Part shown: positions 17,583 through 25,590 of the stretch, piece by piece | Layout of the letters: each line of letters begins with the position of its first letter | How positions within the stretch are numbered: position 1 is the first letter of the stretch | From: Streptomyces sp. CT34 | GTDB lineage: Bacteria; Actinomycetota; Actinomycetes; Streptomycetales; Streptomycetaceae | Reading direction: 5' to 3' | NCBI RefSeq assembly: GCF_000805335.1 | Contig: NZ_KN708638.1 | Coordinates: 5,882,842-5,946,841, forward strand | Length of the DNA: 64,000 nt | Made by a program: the position numbers and the translations under genes | Notes under the pieces: model-generated | Told to the model about the DNA's origin: nothing | The model's database searches: none | Seen by the model: only the letters and a program-made list of their open reading frames with translations

Positions 17583-17616
17583 CCGGCGCTTCCCTCCCGC
17601 CCCGCGGGGCACTCGC

Positions 17617-18963
17617 TCATGACTGCACCGGAGTGAACAGGTCCAGCCAGTACAGGACGTTGAGCAGCACACCGCCCACGAGGACCGCGGCCGGGCCCGC
17701 CGCCATCCGTACGACGACCCGCCCCATCGCCTCGTTGAGCAGGTACAGCCCGCCGACGAGCAGGATCCCCAGCCCGCCGCCCATGGCCTGCGCGGCCAGC
17801 AACGACCCGAAGAGGACGGCCAGTTGGAGGGTGTCGCCGATCGCGCCGCGCAGCTGCTCCGAGGAGTCGCGTACGGAGGGCAGCCGGCCCAGCGCCCGCC
17901 CGATCCCGCTGAGCGCCAGCACCTCCACCGCGAACAGCAGCGCCCCGCACCCCAGCGCCAGCCAGGGGTCGGGCAGCAGATAGCCGACCGGAAAGACGAG
18001 GGTGAAGCCCGCGATGCCGTACGCGCCCGAGGCGAGCGCGGTGGTGGCGACGAGCGGCAGGAAGCCCAGCGCGCGGTAGAAGTCGACCTGCGCCGCCTCG
18101 GCGGCCCGCCCCTTGGCGAGGAGGAAGCCGGCCGCCTCGCCGCCGCCGAGGATACGCAGCTGCGCCAGCAGGCACACCCCGGCGCCCAGCGCCATGAACA
18201 GCGGCAGATGCCGGCGCAGCCGGGCCGCACTCGCACCGAACAGCGACGCCATCGGGTCGGCGCCGCCCGTATCCCCTCCCCCCTGTGGCATCGCGCGGAC
18301 GGACCCCACCGCCCGGGCCGCCCGCAGATCCCGGACCACCGCCATACCGACCAGCAGCAGCACCCCGGCCGCCATCGCCGGCGCCCCGGCGAACACGCCC
18401 GGCCACACTCTCAACGTCACCACGACGAGCGAGAGTTCCAGCACCCCCGCGACCGCCCCGTGCAGCCGGCCGAACTGCTTGCTTACGGCCAGCACCGGAA
18501 ACAGCGTGAACAGGTACAGGATCGGCGTCGCCATGTGCCGCATGGCCGTCAGGAAGTCGACCGGCAGCTGATGCGCCGCCCCGTTCACGCCCTTGAGCCC
18601 GAGGACCACCAGCGCGCCCCAGGCGCCGCCCAGGAGGGGCGCCAGCCATTTCCGGGGCGCCAGGATGCCGAGGACATCGGTCGGCAGGAACACCAGCCAG
18701 GGATTGAGCACCCCGGACGACAGCGCCATCGGGGCGCCCAGCCCGAAGACGAACCCGGCGGAGAGCCCGAAGGAGACCGCCCCGGTCGCCCCGCGGGTGC
18801 TCCGCCCCTGGACGAAGTCCAGCAGGAACGGCCGCACCCCGTCGTTGAACACCGCCAGCGCCAGATGCGACAGCAGTGCCGTCAGCGCGCACAGCCCGAT
18901 GACCGCGAGCTGCTGCGCGGGCGAGAGGCCGAGCCCCGGCGCGGCGGTATACGGCGCGCGCAC
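17617..18963 (-). CDS. yhfT: YhfT-family integral membrane protein
   Basis: A 448-residue polytopic protein with about 11-12 hydrophobic segments, such as LAVIGLCALTALLSHLALAV, WLAPLLGGAWGALVVLGL and GGLGILLVGGLYLLNEAMG. It resembles the uncharacterised YhfT family found next to YhfU and a phosphotriesterase homologue in enteric bacteria. It may transport the operon's substrate, but no transport data are known to me. The GTG start at 18963 lies 2 nt beyond the yhfU stop, indicating tight coupling. An internal loop between about residues 235 and 260 is Gly- and Asp-rich. Confidence 0.82.
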   Translation of the reverse strand: MRAPYTAAPGLGLSPAQQLAVIGLCALTALLSHLALAVFNDGVRPFLLDFVQGRSTRGATGAVSFGLSAGFVFGLGAPMALSSGVLNPWLVFLPTDVLGILAPRKWLAPLLGGAWGALVVLGLKGVNGAAHQLPVDFLTAMRHMATPILYLFTLFPVLAVSKQFGRLHGAVAGVLELSLVVVTLRVWPGVFAGAPAMAAGVLLLVGMAVVRDLRAARAVGSVRAMPQGGGDTGGADPMASLFGASAARLRRHLPLFMALGAGVCLLAQLRILGGGEAAGFLLAKGRAAEAAQVDFYRALGFLPLVATTALASGAYGIAGFTLVFPVGYLLPDPWLALGCGALLFAVEVLALSGIGRALGRLPSVRDSSEQLRGAIGDTLQLAVLFGSLLAAQAMGGGLGILLVGGLYLLNEAMGRVVVRMAAGPAAVLVGGVLLNVLYWLDLFTPVQS

Positions 18964-18965
18964 CG

Positions 18966-19325
18966 TCAGGCCGTACGCGCCGCGATGGCGCGGGCCAGGG
19001 CGGGCGTGACGGTGTCGATCCGGTCCACGGCGAAGCCGAAGACCTTCTTGCCGTCGTCGAGCAGCGCCTCGATCTGCGCCGCGCTGGGCACCGACCGCCC
19101 GAACGTATGGCAGACCGCCGCGCCCAGCAGCCCGACCAGCACACCGAGCGAGGCGCCCGCCCCCGTATGGCAGGTGCCCAGGAAGTAGTCCGCATGCCCG
19201 GCCCGCAGGGTCACCGCGGCGTCCATGTCGTTGCTGGTGGCGATGGAGACGCCGGGCAGCCCGAGCCCGGTCACGGCCCGCACGACCTCGGACTTGCCGA
19301 CGCCACCGGTGAGGATCTTCGTCAT
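18966..19325 (-). CDS. yhfU: YhfU-like DUF2620 protein
   Basis: A 119-residue protein of the DUF2620 family: MTKILTGGVGKSEVVRAVTG, then SIATSNDMDAAVTLRAG, and ADYFLGTCHTGAGASLG in the middle. It has a glycine-rich N-terminus resembling a nucleotide or phosphate loop, and contains no membrane segment. The enteric homologue is YhfU, adjacent to YhfT. The start ATG overlaps the stop of the PRD gene (ATGA), and its own stop abuts the yhfT start. Function unknown; its fixed association with YhfT suggests a cytoplasmic partner of the membrane protein. Confidence 0.85.
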   Translation of the reverse strand: MTKILTGGVGKSEVVRAVTGLGLPGVSIATSNDMDAAVTLRAGHADYFLGTCHTGAGASLGVLVGLLGAAVCHTFGRSVPSAAQIEALLDDGKKVFGFAVDRIDTVTPALARAIAARTA

Positions 19326-19813
19326 GCGGTGCCCTTTCGCAGCGCGCCGGCCGGCTGTGGCGGATCCACCGCCGGTGGTGGTGCCCCGTCCCCTGCCGGC
19401 CGTGCCGCCGCCACCGGGGAGGCCGGTGTGCCACCGGGCAGGACGGCCAGATGCAGCGCCAGGAAGTCGACCTCCGGCCCCGGGAGCGCGGCGCCCAGAT
19501 CGCGCCCCGCCCGCAGTGCCACCGCACGGGCGCGCGCCACCGCCTCGGGATGCGCCGCGAGCGCGTCGGCCACCGCCGCGTCCGAACGGCCGTCCAGCGC
19601 CTCGCCGTCCAGGATCCGGGTCAGCGCCATCAGCAGATGGCCGGCCAGCAGCCCCGCGCTGTCCTCGGTGACGGTGCGCCCCTCGCCGGCCAGCGCCGCC
19701 AGCTCCGCGGCCACGAACGCCGCGACCTCCGGACGGACCCGGCCGCTCTCCTCGAAGAGCCGGATACGGAGCGCCAACCGGGCCTCCAGGGAAGGCCGTT
19801 CGCGTCCTGCCAA
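19322..19813 (-). CDS. PRD (PTS regulation domain) protein, YhfY-like
   Basis: A protein of about 163 residues dominated by one PRD. Two conserved histidines, targets of PTS phosphorylation in other PRDs, are visible in AGHLLMALTRI and DFLALHLAVLPG. There is no DNA-binding or EIIA/EIIB domain. The start is uncertain: TTG at 19813, just after the methyltransferase stop, gives a PRD-sized protein. GTG at 19870, inside the methyltransferase gene, would give 182 residues. The C-terminal 35 residues are Pro/Ala-rich. Its stop overlaps yhfU by 4 nt. It is probably the sensor of the cassette, though no PTS enzyme gene is present in this window. Confidence 0.72.
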   Translation of the reverse strand: MAGRERPSLEARLALRIRLFEESGRVRPEVAAFVAAELAALAGEGRTVTEDSAGLLAGHLLMALTRILDGEALDGRSDAAVADALAAHPEAVARARAVALRAGRDLGAALPGPEVDFLALHLAVLPGGTPASPVAAARPAGDGAPPPAVDPPQPAGALRKGTA

Positions 19814-19824
19814 GGCGGCCGGGC

Positions 19825-20691
19825 CTAACGGGTGCGCGCGATCAGGTAGCGGAACACGTTCGGCATCCACACCGTGCCGTCCGCCCGCTGATGCGGATGC
19901 AGCGCCTCCGTCAGCTCCTTCTCCACCTGCCGTGGTTCGGTGGCCTCCAACGCCGCGTCGAACAGCCCCGTCGACAGCAGCCCGCGCACCGCGCTCGCCA
20001 TATCCGCGTAGCCGAACGGGCAGGCCACCCGCCCCGACCCGTCGGGCCGCAGCCCCGCCCGGTCCGCCAGTTCCTCCAGATCGTCCCGCCCGGCCAGTCG
20101 CCAGTCCGCGGACCCGGCGGCGAAGCCGCCCGCGGAATCGGCCAGCCGCTGTGCCACCCGCAGCACCCCGGACGTGGCGCACCGTTCCACCGGGCCCCAG
20201 CCGCCCAGTACCACCGCGCTGCCGCGCTCCGCCATCGCCGCCGCCGCGGCCAGCGACGCGGTCAGGCTACCGGCGCTGCTCCCGCAGCCCACCGGGTGGA
20301 ACGCCGTCACCACCGTGAACGCCGCGTCCTTGGGCGCCGCGTCCGCCAGCCCGCCGCTGACCAGCCGGGTCACCTCCGGCATCCCGTCGGGCGTGAGCCG
20401 CTCGCGGGCCAGCTCCAGCCGGCACTCGTCCGCGTCCACGCCGCTGACCTGGGCGCCGCGCGCCGCGGCCAGCAACAGCGCCAGCCCGGAGCCGCAGCCC
20501 AGCCCGAGCAGCCGGGTACCGGGCCCGACGCCGAGACGGTCGTACGCGGCGTCGTAGAGGGGGACCAGCATGCGCTCCTGGATTTCCGCCCAGTCACGGG
20601 CGCGCGCCCGGGCGCCGGCCGCGGCGGGCGGGTCGTCGCAGCGCATGGACCCGGTGTTCGGAAGCTGGTGCCGCACGAGCGTGGGTGACAT
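19825..20691 (-). CDS. Class I SAM-dependent methyltransferase
   Basis: A 288-residue soluble protein with a Rossmann-type methyltransferase core. Motif I is LLGLGCGSGLALLLAAARGA near residue 60, the acidic residue after beta-2 is in VSGVDADECRLELAR, and VVLGGWGPVERC occupies the post-IV position. A C-terminal helical part includes TEALHPHQRADGTVWMPN. ATG at 20691 follows AGGGGCG. It is the first gene of the leftward operon, ending 11 nt before (or overlapping) the PRD gene. Methyltransferases are not part of the enteric yhf cluster as I know it. The substrate is unknown. Confidence 0.82.
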   Translation of the reverse strand: MSPTLVRHQLPNTGSMRCDDPPAAAGARARARDWAEIQERMLVPLYDAAYDRLGVGPGTRLLGLGCGSGLALLLAAARGAQVSGVDADECRLELARERLTPDGMPEVTRLVSGGLADAAPKDAAFTVVTAFHPVGCGSSAGSLTASLAAAAAMAERGSAVVLGGWGPVERCATSGVLRVAQRLADSAGGFAAGSADWRLAGRDDLEELADRAGLRPDGSGRVACPFGYADMASAVRGLLSTGLFDAALEATEPRQVEKELTEALHPHQRADGTVWMPNVFRYLIARTR

Positions 20692-21244
20692 CGATAGCGC
20701 CCCTATTCGCCGAGAACCCGAAGCTGATCAGTACCGTCCGCCCCCGTTTCCGAGCGTTGTGCGCCCCCGCAATCCAGACAACTGCGCATCCGTCCGGCCG
20801 TCCAGAGGGTGCGCCGGGGTTGTCTCCCGCGCGCCCCCGTGTGCGCCGGGCCCGCACTCCGAGCGCCGTTCCAGGGTGCCCCGGCGGGCGCGGTCCCGCC
20901 ACGGCAGCGCGCAGCGGCCGGCACCCGTGCACCCGGGTGGGCCCCCGCGTCCGGGCGGGAGGCGCTGCCCTACGGTGGAGGGGCGGGCGGTGCCCGGGAC
21001 GGTCCCTACCACCCGTAACATCACCGCGTGATGGTTGCCCCGGCGTACGACCGGCTTACGCCATGCGGCGTACGCGGGGGTACGCGGCGGTACGTACCGG
21101 CTTGTTGCCCGGCGGGCGCCTTCTCCGCAGATCGGCGCACCGGCCCCACGGCACGGCCGATGACCAGAAACTGACTGGTACGTGCAAATTATTTGGGATG
21201 GCCCGGAATCGGAACACTGGGCGACCCCGGCTCGTTGTCACGAC
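20692..21244. other. Divergent intergenic region
   Basis: About 550 bases upstream of the yhf-like operon (leftward) and the SprT-like gene (rightward). Near 21057-21105 the hexamer GTACGC and relatives are repeated several times. An unusually AT-rich patch (CAAATTATTTGGG) at 21185-21197 could be part of a promoter for the rightward gene. No gene is supported. Confidence 0.45.
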
Positions 21245-21835
21245 GTGAGCACGACACCGCCTGTTCTCGCCGCCGAGCTGGCGCTCGCGTGGGCCGACAT
21301 TCAACGGCACCACCCCGAGCTGCCGGACCTGGCCGCGCCCGAGTCCCTGATCGGAGAGTCCTCGTCCGCCTGTGGCGCCGAGCTCTCCTTCGAACGGCTG
21401 CTCCATGAGGCAGTCCACGGCATCGCCGCCGCCCGCGGCATCCGCGACACCTCCAGGGCAGGCCGCTACCACAACCGCCGGTTCCTGGCGATCGCCGAGG
21501 AACTGGGCCTGGACCACGCCGACGAGCCGCATCCCAGCAGCGGCTTCTCGCTGGTCACGCTCAACCCCGAGGCCAGAAGGCGCTACCGCCCCACCATCGA
21601 GCGGCTCACCAGAGCCCTCAAGGCCCACAGTGCCGCGACCGCCACCGACACCGCCCGCAGCTTCCGCGGCCCGGCCGCCCGGCACGGCTCCTCCGGGGGC
21701 GGCGTCCGCGTCAAGGCCGTCTGCGACTGCGGACGCAATGTCCGGGTCGTACCATCCGTGCTGGCCCAGGCCCCGATCGTCTGCGGCGGTTGCGGCAAAC
21801 CCTTCCGTATCCCCGAGGTAGCCGCGGTCGGCTGA
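21245..21835 (+). CDS. SprT-like protein with HExxH motif and C-terminal zinc ribbon
   Basis: A protein of 196 residues (GTG at 21245) or 217 (GTG at 21182). Neither start has a clear ribosome-binding site; the shorter is preferred because the longer begins in an AT-rich putative promoter. A zinc-protease motif LLHEAVHGIAAARG is followed by AGRYHNRRFLAIAEELGL, the arrangement of SprT-like metallopeptidases. Near the C-terminus CDCG and CGGCGKPF form a zinc ribbon. It stands alone upstream of rpsP. SprT-like proteins process DNA-protein crosslinks in eukaryotes; the bacterial role is unclear. Confidence 0.75.
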   Translation: MSTTPPVLAAELALAWADIQRHHPELPDLAAPESLIGESSSACGAELSFERLLHEAVHGIAAARGIRDTSRAGRYHNRRFLAIAEELGLDHADEPHPSSGFSLVTLNPEARRRYRPTIERLTRALKAHSAATATDTARSFRGPAARHGSSGGGVRVKAVCDCGRNVRVVPSVLAQAPIVCGGCGKPFRIPEVAAVG

Positions 21836-21990
21836 CCTCAGGGCGTGTGGCACAATGAATGGCTGTACTCGACAGTCGCACAGGACCCCTCTCTCCTCCG
21901 ACTGACGCGTCCATCGGGCACCCGAGTACCGCAACCCCACGTGGCATCCCGTTGTGCCCAACCACGTCAAGACCAGGAGACACCACTCCA

Positions 21991-22440
21991 GTGGCAGTCA
22001 AGATCAAGCTGAAGCGTCTGGGCAAGATCCGTTCGCCTCACTACCGCATCGTCGTCGCCGACTCCCGCACCCGCCGTGACGGCCGGGCCATCGAGGAGAT
22101 CGGTCTGTACCACCCGGTGCAGAACCCCTCGCGCATCGAGGTCGACTCGGAGCGCGCGCAGTACTGGCTGAGTGTCGGCGCGCAGCCGACCGAGCCCGTC
22201 ATGGCCATCCTCAAGGTCACCGGCGACTGGCAGAAGTTCAAGGGTCTGCCCGCCCCGGCGCCGATGAAGGTCGCCGAGCCGAAGGCCGACAAGCGCGCCC
22301 TCTTCGAGGCCGCCGCCAAGGCGTCCGGCGACGAGCCGAAGGGTGAGGCCATCACCCCGAAGGCGAAGAAGGCCGACAAGAAGGCGGACGAGGCCGCGGC
22401 CGAGGCCGACAAGCCCGCCTCTGAGCCCTCCGAGGACTGA
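21991..22440 (+). CDS. rpsP: 30S ribosomal protein S16
   Basis: S16 of 149 residues, starting MAVKIKLKRLGKIRSPHYRI and continuing DSRTRRDGRAIEEIGLYHP, a clear match. The first 80 residues are the ribosomal domain. The remaining 70 are an Ala/Lys/Glu-rich tail typical of actinobacteria (KAKKADKKADEAAAEADK). GTG at 21991 has AGGAGA upstream. First gene of rpsP-khpA-rimM-trmD. Upstream, GTGTGGCACAATGA at 21844 may be the promoter -10 region. Confidence 0.97.
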   Translation: MAVKIKLKRLGKIRSPHYRIVVADSRTRRDGRAIEEIGLYHPVQNPSRIEVDSERAQYWLSVGAQPTEPVMAILKVTGDWQKFKGLPAPAPMKVAEPKADKRALFEAAAKASGDEPKGEAITPKAKKADKKADEAAAEADKPASEPSED

Positions 22441-22442
22441 GC

Positions 22443-22682
22443 GTGCTGGAGGAGGCCCTTGAGCACCTCGTCAAGGGCATCGTCGACAACCCCGATGACG
22501 TGCAGGTAGCCTCGCGCACCCTGCGCCGCGGGCGCGTGCTGGAGGTCCGGGTGCACCCCGACGACCTCGGCAAGGTGATCGGTCGCAACGGCCGTACCGC
22601 CCGTGCGCTGCGGACCGTCGTGGGCGCCATCGGCGGCCGGGGCATCCGCGTCGACCTCGTCGACGTCGACCAAGTTCGCTGA
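22443..22682 (+). CDS. khpA: KH-domain RNA-binding protein KhpA
   Basis: A 79-residue single KH domain with the RNA-binding GxxG loop in LGKVIGRNGRTARALRTVV. Starts LEEALEHLVKGIVDNPDDV with a GTG 2 nt after the rpsP stop. In other bacteria KhpA pairs with KhpB to bind many RNAs. The position between rpsP and rimM is conserved across Gram-positive bacteria. Confidence 0.95.
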   Translation: MLEEALEHLVKGIVDNPDDVQVASRTLRRGRVLEVRVHPDDLGKVIGRNGRTARALRTVVGAIGGRGIRVDLVDVDQVR

Positions 22683-22699
22683 CAAGTTGAACACCGGCT

Positions 22700-22735
22700 C
22701 GGGCCGGGGAGGGCCTTCGGGTCGTCCCCGGCCCG
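22700..22735 (+). terminator. Hairpin between khpA and rimM
   Basis: 11-bp perfect stem (22700-22710 with 22725-22735), with further inner pairing around TTCG. It lies within the ribosomal operon and is probably an attenuator or partial terminator, since rimM follows 158 nt later. Confidence 0.65.
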
Positions 22736-22892
22736 CGCTCGTATGCCACCGTGGAACCACGGCCACACCCGTCGGATCCCCGGTGACCAGCCCCATCGGA
22801 CCCACCACCGTCACCATCAAGTGAGGAACCCCAGGTTCCTCGGCCACGTCCGCGAGAGCGGCGGCGGCTCAGCCGCAAAGGGGAGCAGCACA

Positions 22893-23438
22893 GTGCAGTT
22901 GGTAGTCGCCCGGATCGGCCGCGCCCACGGAATCAAGGGCGAGGTCACCGTAGAGGTGCGCACCGACGAGCCGGAACTGCGGCTCGCGCCGGGCGCCGTC
23001 CTCGTCACCGAACCGTCCTCCGCCGGACCGCTCACCATCGCCACCGGCCGCGTCCACAGCGGCCGGCTGCTGCTGCGCTTCGAAGGCGTCACCGACCGCA
23101 CGGCCGCCGAGGCGCTGCGCAACACCCTGCTGATCGCGGAGGTCGACCCCGAGGAAGTCCCGGAGGATCCCGAGGAGTTCTACGACCACCAGCTGATCGA
23201 CCTCGACGTCGTCACCCGCGACGGCACCGCTGTCGGCCGGATCACCGAGGTCTCCCACCTGCCCTACCAGGACCTGCTGATCGTCGAACGGCCCGACGGC
23301 GGCGAGGTCATGATCCCGTTCGTCAGCGAGATCGTGCCCGAGATCGACCTGGAGGAACAGCGCGCGGTCGTCGAACCGCCGCCCGGCCTCCTCGACGAGA
23401 ACCAGGCCGAGATCGCCTCCGGCCGCGAGGACAGCTGA
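22893..23438 (+). CDS. rimM: 16S rRNA processing protein RimM
   Basis: A 181-residue ribosome maturation factor that binds S19 and assists 30S assembly. The N-terminal barrel begins VQLVVARIGRAHGIKGEVTVEV. The PRC-barrel is marked by DLDVVTRDGTAVGRITEV and ends MIPFVSEIVPEIDLEEQRAVVEPPPGLL, with EEFYDHQLIDL at the junction. GTG at 22893 follows AAGGGGAGC. Its stop overlaps the trmD start (TGATG), so the two are coupled. Confidence 0.96.
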   Translation: MQLVVARIGRAHGIKGEVTVEVRTDEPELRLAPGAVLVTEPSSAGPLTIATGRVHSGRLLLRFEGVTDRTAAEALRNTLLIAEVDPEEVPEDPEEFYDHQLIDLDVVTRDGTAVGRITEVSHLPYQDLLIVERPDGGEVMIPFVSEIVPEIDLEEQRAVVEPPPGLLDENQAEIASGREDS

Positions 23439-24247
23439 TGCGGCTCGACGTCGTCACGATCTTCCCCGAATACCTCGAACCGCTGAACGTCTCGCTCGTC
23501 GGCAAGGCCCGCGCCCGCGGGCAGCTCGACGTCCGCATCCACGACCTGCGGCAGTGGACCCACGACAAGCACCACACCGTCGACGACACCCCCTACGGCG
23601 GCGGTCCCGGCATGGTCATGAAGCCCGAGCCCTGGGGCGAGGCGCTCGACGAGATCATCGCCTCCGGCGACGGCGAACCCGTGATCGTCGTCCCCACCCC
23701 CAGCGGCGCCCCCTTCACCCAGCAGCTCGCCGTCGAGCTCTCCGCCAAACCCTGGCTGGTGTTCACCCCGGCCCGCTACGAAGGCATCGACCGCCGCGTC
23801 ATCGAGGAGTACGGCGACCGGCTGGACGTCCGCGAGGTCTCCATCGGCGACTACGTCCTGGCCGGCGGCGAGGCCCCCGTCCTGGTCATGGTCGAGGCGG
23901 TGGCCCGGCTGCTGCCCGGCGTCCTGGGCAACGCCGCCTCCCACCAGGACGACTCCTTCGCCCCCGGGGCGATGGCCGACCTCCTGGAGGGCCCCGTCTA
24001 CACCAAGCCCCCCGAGTGGCGCGGCCGAACCATCCCCGAGGTGCTGCTCAGCGGCCACCACGGCAAGATCGCCCGCTGGCGCCGCGACGAGGCGTTCCGC
24101 CGCACCGACCGCAACCGCCCCGACCTCATCGAGCGCGCCGACCCCGCCGCCTTCGACAAGAAGGACCGGGAAATCCTCTCCGTTCTGGGCTGGTCGGAGA
24201 ACGAGGGGGGCCGATTTGGGCGCGCGAGTCAGGCCGTGGAAGAATAG
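23438..24247 (+). CDS. trmD: tRNA (guanine37-N1)-methyltransferase TrmD
   Basis: SPOUT-class methyltransferase of 269 residues modifying G37 of tRNAs. Diagnostic stretches are MRLDVVTIFPEYLEPL, DDTPYGGGPGMVMKPEP, ARYEGIDRRV and the knotted SAM site SIGDYVLAGGEAPVLVMVEA. The C-terminal domain GRTIPEVLLSGHHGKIARWR is intact. Translationally coupled to rimM. Confidence 0.97.
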   Translation: MRLDVVTIFPEYLEPLNVSLVGKARARGQLDVRIHDLRQWTHDKHHTVDDTPYGGGPGMVMKPEPWGEALDEIIASGDGEPVIVVPTPSGAPFTQQLAVELSAKPWLVFTPARYEGIDRRVIEEYGDRLDVREVSIGDYVLAGGEAPVLVMVEAVARLLPGVLGNAASHQDDSFAPGAMADLLEGPVYTKPPEWRGRTIPEVLLSGHHGKIARWRRDEAFRRTDRNRPDLIERADPAAFDKKDREILSVLGWSENEGGRFGRASQAVEE

Positions 24248-24346
24248 GCCGCTGCTGTGTGCGTCCGGCGCGCGCCCCTGCCACAGGGGGAACGACGCCC
24301 GCCCGACGGAACGGCATCCGAAACAACCTTTCCTCATATCCCGTTG

Positions 24347-24383
24347 ATGACCTGTGGCATCAGCGAAGAAAGCAGTAGGTCAT
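24347..24383 (+). promoter_or_regulatory. rplS leader: possible start-site hairpin
   Basis: ATGACCT at 24347-24353 is exactly complementary to AGGTCAT at 24377-24383, which contains the only Shine-Dalgarno-like triplet and touches the ATG at 24382. A 7-bp stem would hide the rplS start. This could be an L19 autoregulatory leader, but the 23-nt loop weakens the case. Confidence 0.4.
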
Positions 24384-24729
24384 GCACCTTCTCGACAACG
24401 TCGACGCCGCTTCCCTGCGCGGCGACGTCCCGGCCTTCCGCCCGGGTGACACCGTCAACGTCCACGTCCGCGTCATCGAGGGCAGCCGCTCCCGTGTGCA
24501 GCAGTTCAAGGGCGTCGTCATCCGCCGTCAGGGCTCCGGCGTGCGCGAGACCTTCACGGTCCGCAAGGTCAGCTTCTCGGTCGGCGTCGAGCGCACCTTC
24601 CCGGTGCACACCCCGATCGTCGAGAAGATCGAGGTCGTGACCCGCGGTGACGTCCGTCGCGCCAAGCTGTACTACCTCCGTGAGCTCCGCGGCAAGGCCG
24701 CGAAGATCAAGGAGAAGCGCGACAACTGA
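24382..24729 (+). CDS. rplS: 50S ribosomal protein L19
   Basis: A 115-residue protein at the 30S-50S interface. The sequence FRPGDTVNVHVRVIEGSRSR, VVIRRQGSGVRETFTVRKVSF and VERTFPVHTPIVEKIEV is canonical. It ends KIKEKRDN. It lies 134 nt after trmD, so it probably has its own leader. An 8-bp-plus hairpin follows at 24738-24767. Confidence 0.97.
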   Translation: MHLLDNVDAASLRGDVPAFRPGDTVNVHVRVIEGSRSRVQQFKGVVIRRQGSGVRETFTVRKVSFSVGVERTFPVHTPIVEKIEVVTRGDVRRAKLYYLRELRGKAAKIKEKRDN

Positions 24730-24737
24730 GCCGCACC

Positions 24738-24767
24738 GCACCGGGCCGCGGACTTCCGCCCCGGTGC
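24738..24767 (+). terminator. rplS terminator hairpin
   Basis: Stem GCACCGGG with its complement (24738-24745, 24760-24767), continued by an inner GCGG/CCGC pair and a 4-nt loop, 9 nt after the rplS stop. Confidence 0.7.
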
Positions 24768-24825
24768 ACCGCGAGGCCACGCTCGCGTCCGGCGTCCGGA
24801 CCCGGCCGGATAGGCTCTGGGCCCG

Positions 24826-25590
24826 ATGGACACCGACGCACAGCTCACGGAGCGCGACCCCTCTCCCGCCCCCGACCAGGGGCCGGAGCAGCGGTCGCGC
24901 TCCGCGCGTTTTCTCACCTCGGTGGCGCGCCTGCGGTACCGGCCGGTCAGCCTCTTCGCCATCTGCCTGGCCTTCCTGTTCCTGCTCAGCACCTTCGTCG
25001 CGCAGCCCTTCCTGATCCCCAGCACCTCCATGGAGAACACCCTCCGGGTCGGGGACCGGGTGCTGGTCAACAAGCTGGCGTACCGTTTCGGCAACCAACC
25101 GCGGCGTGGCGATGTCATCGTCTTCGACGGCCTGGGGACGTTCGTTCACAGGGAGCAGGAGGAGAATCCCGTCACGGGGCTGCTGCGCGGGGCCGGTTCG
25201 GCCCTGGGCCTGGCCCCGGCCGCCCACACCGACTACGTCAAGCGCGTCATCGGTATCGGCGGGGACCATGTGACCTGCTGTGACAAACGGGGGCGGATCG
25301 AAGTGAACGGTGAGCCGGTGAGCGAGAGCTATCTCTACCCGGGGGACGCGCCGTCCGCCGTGCCCTTCGACACCGTGGTGCCGGCGGGCAAGCTGTGGGT
25401 CATGGGCGACCACCGCGCCAGGTCCAGCGATTCCCGCGACCACCTGGGCGAGGCCGGCGGCGGCACCGTCCCCGTTGACAAGGTCATCGGCCGGGCGGAC
25501 CTGATCACCTGGCCGGTCGGCCGCTGGCGCACCATCGGCACCCCGCGGTCCTTCGACGGCATACCGGCCCCGGCAGGCCCGCATGGGTAA
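24826..25590 (+). CDS. sipW: Type I signal peptidase (SipW position)
   Basis: Leader peptidase of 254 residues, first of four in tandem. A cytoplasmic N-terminus of about 40 residues leads into one membrane segment (SLFAICLAFLFLLSTFV). The catalytic serine follows in PSTSMENTLRVGDRVLVNKL near 67 and the lysine in DYVKRVIGIGGDHV near 135. The box GDHRARSSDSRDHLG is present. No C-terminal anchor is visible, as I recall for S. lividans SipW. Its stop lies beyond the next start (8-nt overlap). Confidence 0.93.
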   Translation: MDTDAQLTERDPSPAPDQGPEQRSRSARFLTSVARLRYRPVSLFAICLAFLFLLSTFVAQPFLIPSTSMENTLRVGDRVLVNKLAYRFGNQPRRGDVIVFDGLGTFVHREQEENPVTGLLRGAGSALGLAPAAHTDYVKRVIGIGGDHVTCCDKRGRIEVNGEPVSESYLYPGDAPSAVPFDTVVPAGKLWVMGDHRARSSDSRDHLGEAGGGTVPVDKVIGRADLITWPVGRWRTIGTPRSFDGIPAPAGPHG

